Origin: JBCCZC01 sp039188505
Lineage (GTDB): Bacteria; Pseudomonadota; Gammaproteobacteria; Xanthomonadales; SZUA-38
Direction of reading: 5' to 3'
Assembly (NCBI GenBank): GCA_039188505.1
Contig: JBCCZC010000179.1
Location: 1-10,856, forward strand
DNA: 10,856 nucleotides
The number at the start of each line of letters is the position of its first letter. Position 1 is the first letter of the stretch. The translations under genes were made by a program, and so were the position numbers. The notes below the pieces were generated by a model. It searched no databases, was not told the origin of the DNA, and saw nothing but the letters and a program-made list of their open reading frames with translations. This document shows positions 6,209 through 10,856 of the stretch, piece after piece.

Positions 6209-7069
6209 GTGCAGCTGAAGGTTCAGGGGATCGACGTGCACGCCGTCGACAAGGGCACGGGCGTGCCCGTGTTGCTCGTGCATGGAAATCCGGACTGCAG
6301 CGAGAGCTGGCGGGCCGTCATCGACGGTCTGCTGGCGCACGGTGGGTTCCGCTGCGTCGCCCCGGATTTTCCCGGCTTCGGCCGGTCGGATGAGCCGCCA
6401 CCCGATTTCGACTTCCTTCCGGAGGGCCAGGCCGAATACTGGAACTGGTTCACGGCAACGGTCGGCATCGACGAACCCTGCATCGCCGTCGTCCACGACT
6501 TCGGCGGTCCCTGGCTGCTGCCTTGGGTCGCGGCGCACCCCGAGCGCGTCAGAGGCCTGGTCGTCACCAATACGCTATTCCATCACGCCTACCGCTGGCA
6601 CTTCTGGGCCCGGGTCTGGCAGACCCCTGTGCTCGGGGAGCTGGCCATGCTCTGGACGCCGAAGTGGCTCTTCCGACGGGAGCTCGCCAAGGGCGATCCT
6701 GCGCTACCGATGTCCCATGCCGACGAGGCGCACGGCTGGTCGCACCGGGCCATGCGCCGCACGGTGCTGCGCACCTACCGGGCCCATGCACAGCCCGGGC
6801 AGGTACTCGGCGACTGGCCGGATCGTTTGAAGGCGGCCATCGCCAGCATGCCGAGGGAGGTGCTCTGGGGGGATCTAGATCCCTACCTGCCGCGCTGGAT
6901 GGCGGACGACTGGGGCGTTAACGCAACCCACGTGGCCGACGCGGGCCACTGGCTACCGGTCAGCCGGCCGAAACTGGTGGTCGAAGCCGTCCGCCGCGTC
7001 CACGACGCGGCCGCTCAGAGCGGGCCATCCGCCTCGGGCAAAGTGTCCACGTCGCCGAGAGCCTCGTAG
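6209..7069 (+). CDS. Alpha/beta hydrolase with Asp nucleophile (haloalkane dehalogenase/epoxide hydrolase-like)
   Basis: This 286-residue protein has a GTG start with GGGGGAGA 8 bases upstream. It is a cytoplasmic alpha/beta hydrolase: the oxyanion motif HGNP (25-28), the nucleophile elbow VVHDFGG with Asp97, a helical cap over roughly residues 122-210, the acid at Asp222 or Asp224 in WGDLDPYLP, and the catalytic histidine at 247 in DAGHW. An aspartate nucleophile places it with haloalkane dehalogenases, epoxide hydrolases and fluoroacetate dehalogenases rather than with serine esterases. Asn27 matches the halide-stabilising Asn of some dehalogenases, but the residue after Asp97 is Phe98 where dehalogenases have Trp. 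The last 17 residues or so (after VHDAAA) are low-complexity and lie over the opposite-strand zinc-ribbon gene. The substrate is unknown. Confidence 0.85.
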   Translation: MQLKVQGIDVHAVDKGTGVPVLLVHGNPDCSESWRAVIDGLLAHGGFRCVAPDFPGFGRSDEPPPDFDFLPEGQAEYWNWFTATVGIDEPCIAVVHDFGGPWLLPWVAAHPERVRGLVVTNTLFHHAYRWHFWARVWQTPVLGELAMLWTPKWLFRRELAKGDPALPMSHADEAHGWSHRAMRRTVLRTYRAHAQPGQVLGDWPDRLKAAIASMPREVLWGDLDPYLPRWMADDWGVNATHVADAGHWLPVSRPKLVVEAVRRVHDAAAQSGPSASGKVSTSPRAS

Positions 7070-7206
7070 TACTCCACGCACTGCGGGCAGCCCCAGTCGC
7101 TTGCGATCCTGTCCGGCTTCTCCTGCTTGATCACGTCCAGCAGCCAGAACTCGAGCTCGTCGGCCGGTTCTCTGTCACGCTTGTCGCAACGCGTGCAGGT
7201 AACCAT
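7015..7206 (-). CDS. Small zinc-ribbon-like protein
   Basis: A 63-residue protein with two CxxC pairs, C4-T-R-C7 and C40-P-Q-C43, separated by an acidic and hydrophobic helical stretch (ELEFWLLDVIKQEK). This arrangement can hold one structural zinc. The frame opens further upstream, but Met at 7206 is preferred: it places MVTCTRC at the N terminus and starts 11 bp after the stop of the 699-residue lipoprotein gene. No strong Shine-Dalgarno sequence is seen, so translation may depend on the upstream gene. It overlaps the hydrolase gene tail to tail by 55 bp. I do not recognise the family; it could be a small regulatory or metal-binding protein. No signal peptide is present, so it should be cytoplasmic. 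Confidence 0.6.
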   Translation of the reverse strand: MVTCTRCDKRDREPADELEFWLLDVIKQEKPDRIASDWGCPQCVEYYEALGDVDTLPEADGPL

Positions 7207-7217
7207 GGTGGCTCGCG

Positions 7218-9317
7218 TCAGATTCCGCAGTCCGTCGTATCGGTGCCCGCGGCGCAGTATTCCGGCTCGTCGCACTCGCCGTCATTTGCGTAGATGCAGC
7301 TGTCTGGTCCCTGCTCAACGCCCGCGCAGTCGCTCGTGTCGGTCCCGGTCGGGCAGGGATTGGGCTCGTCGCATTCGCCGTCGTTAGCAAACGGGCAGCT
7401 GTCCGGGCCGCCGCTCCCCTCGCCACAGTCCGCGGTGTCGGTCCCCGGCGGGCAGATCAGCGGCTCGTCGCATTCGCCATCATTCGTGTAGGGGCAGGCC
7501 AGCGGCTCGTCACCCATGGCGCCGCCGCTCATCTCCTCGTAGGCCGGAATGGCGACGGCCGCGGCGATACCGGCCACGTAGGCCGTGAGGAAGGCATTGT
7601 TGAGAAAGACCTCGGCGGCGGTGGTCTCGTAGCTGAGGTGAGCTGAAACGGCGTTCTCGGTGGCGTCGATCCGAAAACCCAGGCGACCCGTGCGCGGCAT
7701 GCCTACGGCGGGGGCCGTCGGAAAGTCGGTCAGGTCGACGGGCACGTCCGCCAGCGTCGCCAGCGTGCCGAGCACCTGGAGATAGGCGTAGTAGATATCC
7801 CGCGGCGAGGCGCGCAGTTCGGACATGAAGGCCAGGATCGCGTTGTCCCAGTTCACGTCGTGGCCATCGAGCCAGTCGTCGAGGGTGCCCGAGTTCGAAT
7901 CCGCTCGGACCTTGAGAACCTGCGGCACGCTGGCGTTGATCAGGTAGCCGTCGTCCCGGGCGAAGAAGCTCGGACCGCCCAGGCGACCCAGAATGGCAGC
8001 GACCGGCGGCGGCAGCTCGCCCATGTCGGCGTCCTCGACGAATCCGCTGGTCATGTCGACCTGGGTAACGGGTTCGCCCGCCATGCTCTGCTCCGAGAAA
8101 GAGATCCACTCGCGCTTGCCAAGCTCGTCCTCCAGCGCGCGCATGCCCTCACTGTCCCGTTCGCGAGCGGCAAGATAGCGGCCCGACTCATCGGAGACGA
8201 CGAGCAACTCCGGCCCCAGCAGGTCCAGCAGCTCGAGCGGATCCATGCCGAGCTCGGCGGTCATCAGCTCGTGCATCGCGGGCAATTCGGCGGCCATTTC
8301 AGGGGCGATGCTTCGCAGCAGCGACAGCACGCGCCCGATATGCTCGCTGTCCGGCAGCGCCGCTCGCAGGGCCCAGGATGGCGTACCGGCGACCCCGAGA
8401 TCACAGGGGCTGTCGACCGGATGGAACGCCAGGCGAGCGCCGACGGCCGGCATCTCCAGGTGCAGCAGCGCCTCGGCACGACCATCGCGCGCCACCGTAC
8501 CGAGCCACAGGAAATCGATCTGATCGACGCCCGCCAGGCGCAGCTGCTCGAGCATTTCCGGCGGCTGGGTGACCTCGACCGCGGGCCAGAGCTTCGTGAC
8601 GTCGACCCAGACGGCAAGGCCACGACCGACGTCGTCGCGCGGGCCTTCGAAATCCGCGACCGCGCTACTCTGCTCGTACTGCCCGGTGACGTAGTTCTCG
8701 ATCACCGAACGGGCGGCGGCGAGGCCGGCATAGGCATGCAGCTCGCCGCTGGCTTCGTCAAAGTGGAGGAAAACCGGCAGCACGGCGTTGATCAGCCCGT
8801 AGCCATCGTCGTCCAGCGGGTTGGCGACGGACCAGGGGGCGTTGGCCGAGGCTGCCGCGAGCTTCTCGTTGAGCGACGCCCGGGTTTGGCCGGACAGCTC
8901 GGTTCGCAGCAGGATCTCCGGTACCGAGATCGCCGCCGCGGCGGTGATGAAGGCGAGCTCGATCGGGGCCCGCGCGTCGGCCAGCAGCACGCTCGCCAGG
9001 TCGACCTGCGGCTCGCCGAAAACACCGAAGACGTTGTCCTGGAGCCCTTGGAGCAGGGCTTCGGTCGTCTCCTCGTTGACGGCCGTCACCTTGACCTCAT
9101 TCATCCCGTTGCGCTGCGGCAGGAACAGGAAGTCGGCGAGCGAGGGGATCCGCACGTACGCGGTGGCCTGGGCCGGCAGGCGGCGACCGAGCGGCGCCGC
9201 GTGGGGCACCTCGGTGAGCTTGCGCTCTGCAGTCGTTACAGGCGCAGATGTGTCGTCAGCGCAGCCCCACAGCAGCGCGGAGACCGCGAGTACGATCGAA
9301 ACGGTGCGCAAACGCAT
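7218..9317 (-). CDS. Large lipoprotein with C-terminal four-cysteine repeats and a pilin-like segment
   Basis: A 699-residue lipoprotein. A signal peptide with lipobox LWGC (Cys19) starts at 9317, with GGAG 6 bases upstream. Position +2 is Ala, not Asp, so outer-membrane sorting is expected. Residues about 45-570 form a large region of two apparently similar halves, each beginning near a GRRLPAQATAYVRIP-like or GGPSFFARDDGYLIN-like strand. It faintly recalls DUF3352-type proteins, but I cannot assign it. Residues 575-595 are hydrophobic and end in AAAVAIPAYEEM, much like the hydrophobic half of a type IV pilin N terminus. Three tandem 33-residue repeats follow (608-697), each C-x7-C-x5-C-x8-C with NDGECDEP and GTDT-DC. 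Acidic four-cysteine units of this kind look like disulfide-bonded calcium-binding modules. The gene follows another lipoprotein gene by 18 bp. Function is unknown. Confidence 0.82.
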   Translation of the reverse strand: MRLRTVSIVLAVSALLWGCADDTSAPVTTAERKLTEVPHAAPLGRRLPAQATAYVRIPSLADFLFLPQRNGMNEVKVTAVNEETTEALLQGLQDNVFGVFGEPQVDLASVLLADARAPIELAFITAAAAISVPEILLRTELSGQTRASLNEKLAAASANAPWSVANPLDDDGYGLINAVLPVFLHFDEASGELHAYAGLAAARSVIENYVTGQYEQSSAVADFEGPRDDVGRGLAVWVDVTKLWPAVEVTQPPEMLEQLRLAGVDQIDFLWLGTVARDGRAEALLHLEMPAVGARLAFHPVDSPCDLGVAGTPSWALRAALPDSEHIGRVLSLLRSIAPEMAAELPAMHELMTAELGMDPLELLDLLGPELLVVSDESGRYLAARERDSEGMRALEDELGKREWISFSEQSMAGEPVTQVDMTSGFVEDADMGELPPPVAAILGRLGGPSFFARDDGYLINASVPQVLKVRADSNSGTLDDWLDGHDVNWDNAILAFMSELRASPRDIYYAYLQVLGTLATLADVPVDLTDFPTAPAVGMPRTGRLGFRIDATENAVSAHLSYETTAAEVFLNNAFLTAYVAGIAAAVAIPAYEEMSGGAMGDEPLACPYTNDGECDEPLICPPGTDTADCGEGSGGPDSCPFANDGECDEPNPCPTGTDTSDCAGVEQGPDSCIYANDGECDEPEYCAAGTDTTDCGI
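7227..7496 (-). repeat. Three tandem 99-bp units encoding four-cysteine repeats
   Basis: The units begin at protein Cys608, Cys641 and Cys674, exactly 33 codons apart. At DNA level the anchor GGCTCGTCGCA recurs at 7264, 7363 and 7462, exactly 99 bp apart. The DNA copies differ at many third positions while the cysteine pattern is invariant, so the repeat is old and kept by selection. The residues just before unit 1 (GDEPLAC) resemble CDEPLIC inside unit 1, which may be the remnant of a fourth copy. Confidence 0.9.
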
Positions 9318-9335
9318 GGCGGGCTCCCGCAGTGG

Positions 9336-10073
9336 TTAGCTGGTCAGTTCGCGAATGATGACGTCGAGCACCGCGTCGGTGGCCTCGCGGAGGCCGTCCT
9401 TGGCGCGGGGCACATCTTCGAGCAGATCATCGACGTTGTCGTACCCGAACTCGGGATTCGAATCGACGCGAATCACGCCATCACGATCGTCGGTCGGGTT
9501 GTACTGGATCTCCGACTGATAGAGCGTCTCGAGCGACCTGCCGTCCACGACTCGGATCGCCACGTGCGCGGTGGGAAGATACTGGGATGTGAGGTTGCGC
9601 GCCGCATAGCCGAAGTAATCGACGTAGATGTCCAGCAGGAAATCGTAGCCGGAGTCCTTGGGATAGCGCTTCTCGAAGCGTCCCGGCGGCACGGCTTCGA
9701 GGACGTTGTCGATGGATCGCTTGAAGTCCATGAACTCGGCGTTGTAGCCCTGGGCCTCGATGCGCGCGAGCAGGTCGGCCTTGACCTCCTGGCGGTAGTC
9801 ATAGCGCTCCTGCTCGAGCTGCTCGGTCATCTTTCGACGCGTGGAGTCGTCGGCCTTGGTCACGGCAATGCGCCCCGCCGTTCCCGCGAACGCGAGCGTG
9901 TTGTTGTAGACCTGGGCGGAGACTCTGGGCTGGGCGTTGATCGGCAGAATGCCCACCGTCTGGTTGGCCTCGAGACCGTCGTAATTGTCGAGCTTCTCGA
10001 CCTTGGAATTGCACCCCACGAGGGCAACGGCCAGCAGTGCGGTTGCGGCCAGGCGGATCCATCGCGTCGACAT
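9336..10073 (-). CDS. Lipoprotein of unknown function
   Basis: About 245 residues from the preferred start at 10073, which has GGGAGG 8 bases upstream; an earlier in-frame ATG at 10121 would bury the signal peptide. The signal peptide ends in lipobox LVGC (Cys21), and +2 is Asn, so outer-membrane sorting is plausible. The mature part begins with a strand EANQTVGILPIN, has a charged helical stretch (STRRKMTEQLEQERYDYRQE), then YDFLLDIYVDYFGYAARN and AHVAIRVVDGRSLETLYQSE, a layout of alternating strands seen in periplasmic or outer-membrane-facing lipoproteins whose products are compared or assembled. I do not recognise the family. It lies between a DUF3313-like lipoprotein gene (62 bp upstream) and the 699-residue lipoprotein gene (18 bp downstream), which suggests a common operon and a shared envelope role. 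Confidence 0.78.
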   Translation of the reverse strand: MSTRWIRLAATALLAVALVGCNSKVEKLDNYDGLEANQTVGILPINAQPRVSAQVYNNTLAFAGTAGRIAVTKADDSTRRKMTEQLEQERYDYRQEVKADLLARIEAQGYNAEFMDFKRSIDNVLEAVPPGRFEKRYPKDSGYDFLLDIYVDYFGYAARNLTSQYLPTAHVAIRVVDGRSLETLYQSEIQYNPTDDRDGVIRVDSNPEFGYDNVDDLLEDVPRAKDGLREATDAVLDVIIRELTS

Positions 10074-10135
10074 CAGTTCATCCTCCCAAGTCAGGGCAAC
10101 GAGCATACAGCGGGCCAGCAAGCGCGCGCCAGCCC

Positions 10136-10795
10136 TCAGCGGCCGGTCGAAACGCTGTCGACGCCCCGCCGAATGTCCTGCGACCAGCGCGTGAACAGAT
10201 CCGTGATCTCCATGGTGATCTGCTCGCGCGTTTCGGTGCCGCCGGCAATGACGTAGGTGTCTCGTCCTCGGACGAGCGGTTCGCCGCTGAGGGCGTCGGA
10301 AATCTCCACGACCAGGGTCAGTTCGCCCACCTTGTCGACCATCACCACCTCGTCCGAACCGCGACGTGGCTCGGGGATGTTCACCTCGAGGCGCGCCAGC
10401 GCGAGCTGAATCTGCATGGCTCGGTCGATGCGACTCGTCACCAGCTTGTAGCGTCCGTCCGAGGTCATGGCATCGGAGAAGGCCTTGGCAAACGCCTGGC
10501 TGACCCGCGATCGCTGTGCCTGCGTCAGCTCGAAGTTGCCCGACGGCTGAACGAGTAGACGTCCCTTCGACGGCTCCTCCTTGTAGCCCAACCCGATGGG
10601 GCGGATCCGGATCAGGTCGTAGCCGGAGAGGTCGACCCCGGGCTTGGCATAGACGAGTTCGAAAACGGGACTGTCCACGCGGACGAGCCCATCGGGCGTG
10701 ACGTCCGGCGGCTCATCGAAGGTGGGCGGCGCCTCGGGGGCGCCGGCGCAGGCGACGAGCAGAAGGGCGAGGGCTCCGGTGACGATCGATCGCAT
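10136..10795 (-). CDS. DUF3313-like lipoprotein
   Basis: About 219 residues from the preferred Met at 10795; an in-frame ATG at 10807 adds MDQP, which would put an acidic residue ahead of the signal peptide. Neither start has a strong Shine-Dalgarno sequence. The signal peptide ends in lipobox LVAC (Cys16). The mature protein has KPGVDLSGYDLIRIRPIGLG, then a helix around FAKAFSDAMTSDGRYKLV, a long strand AMQIQLALARLEVNI, and ELTLVVEISDALSGEPLVRG followed by a C-terminal helix with LFTRWSQDIR. That order fits DUF3313 lipoproteins, whose function is unknown; the assignment is from memory of the pattern. It appears to be the first gene of the minus-strand envelope operon. Confidence 0.75.
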   Translation of the reverse strand: MRSIVTGALALLLVACAGAPEAPPTFDEPPDVTPDGLVRVDSPVFELVYAKPGVDLSGYDLIRIRPIGLGYKEEPSKGRLLVQPSGNFELTQAQRSRVSQAFAKAFSDAMTSDGRYKLVTSRIDRAMQIQLALARLEVNIPEPRRGSDEVVMVDKVGELTLVVEISDALSGEPLVRGRDTYVIAGGTETREQITMEITDLFTRWSQDIRRGVDSVSTGR

Positions 10796-10816
10796 GGGCT
10801 GATCCATTGCTGGGGA

Positions 10817-10842
10817 CTCGCGCTACTTTGCCACAGCGCGAG
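10817..10842. promoter_or_regulatory. Inverted repeat upstream of the lipoprotein operon
   Basis: CTCGCGCT (10817-10824) and AGCGCGAG (10835-10842) form a perfect 8-bp inverted repeat with a 10-base spacer. It sits 9 bp upstream of the earlier start codon (10807) and 21 bp upstream of the preferred one (10795). It could be a leader hairpin limiting ribosome access or an operator. No clear promoter is visible in the 49 bases before the window edge. Confidence 0.4.
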
Positions 10843-10856
10843 CCTGATGCGGATGC

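Noticed and set aside
5078..6538. A 486-codon minus-strand open frame
   Set aside because: It is antisense to the DUF1838 gene and the start of the hydrolase gene, with no recognisable domain and no ribosome site.
7227..7496. CRISPR array or minisatellite
   Set aside because: The 99-bp periodicity is in frame, encodes a cysteine-patterned protein repeat and has synonymous drift, so it is protein repeat structure.
7860..10256. A 798-codon plus-strand open frame
   Set aside because: It lies antisense to two lipoprotein genes that have signal peptides, lipoboxes and ribosome sites. Its product is a low-complexity Arg/Gly/Val-rich sequence typical of the shadow frame of GC-rich genes.

Overview
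The window is uniformly GC-rich DNA from a Gram-negative bacterium. Several products carry Sec signal peptides or lipoboxes, and two domain families (DUF3313-like, DUF1838-like) are ones I associate with proteobacteria. A high-GC proteobacterium, probably a gammaproteobacterium, is the best guess, but no marker gene fixes this. I see no rRNA, tRNA, insertion sequence, phage gene or CRISPR array.

Region 1 (about 1-3843) is a small catabolic module. A GntR/UTRA regulator (201-974, minus) diverges from three translationally coupled genes: an aconitase-superfamily hydratase large subunit (1179-2468), its small subunit (2465-2968) and an isocitrate lyase/PEP-mutase-superfamily lyase (2965-3843). 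Hydratase plus C-C lyase is the architecture of the 2,3-dimethylmalate branch of nicotinate fermentation (DmdA, DmdB, Dml). Here it most likely hydrates an alkyl-maleate-type acid and cleaves the resulting alkyl-malate to pyruvate (or another oxo acid) plus a short acid. The AT-rich divergent intergenic region holds three copies of a GATATA-type motif, one lying on a perfect TATAAT box, which suggests autoregulated repression.

Region 2 (about 3854-7069) starts with a YciI-like protein on the minus strand, whose start codon overlaps that of an exported CpcT/CpeT-like protein. That protein is followed after 2 bases by an exported DUF1838 protein. Then comes a separate unit: an alpha/beta hydrolase with an aspartate nucleophile, preceded by a TATACT box and an 8-bp perfect stem-loop. 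The CpcT-like/DUF1838 pair is the most puzzling part, because CpcT is known as a phycobilin lyase and nothing here suggests phycobilisomes.

Region 3 (10807-7015, minus strand) is a probable four-gene envelope operon: a DUF3313-like lipoprotein, an unrecognised lipoprotein, a 699-residue lipoprotein ending in a pilin-like hydrophobic segment and three exact 33-residue four-cysteine repeats, and a 63-residue zinc-ribbon-like protein. The last gene overlaps the 3' end of the hydrolase tail to tail.
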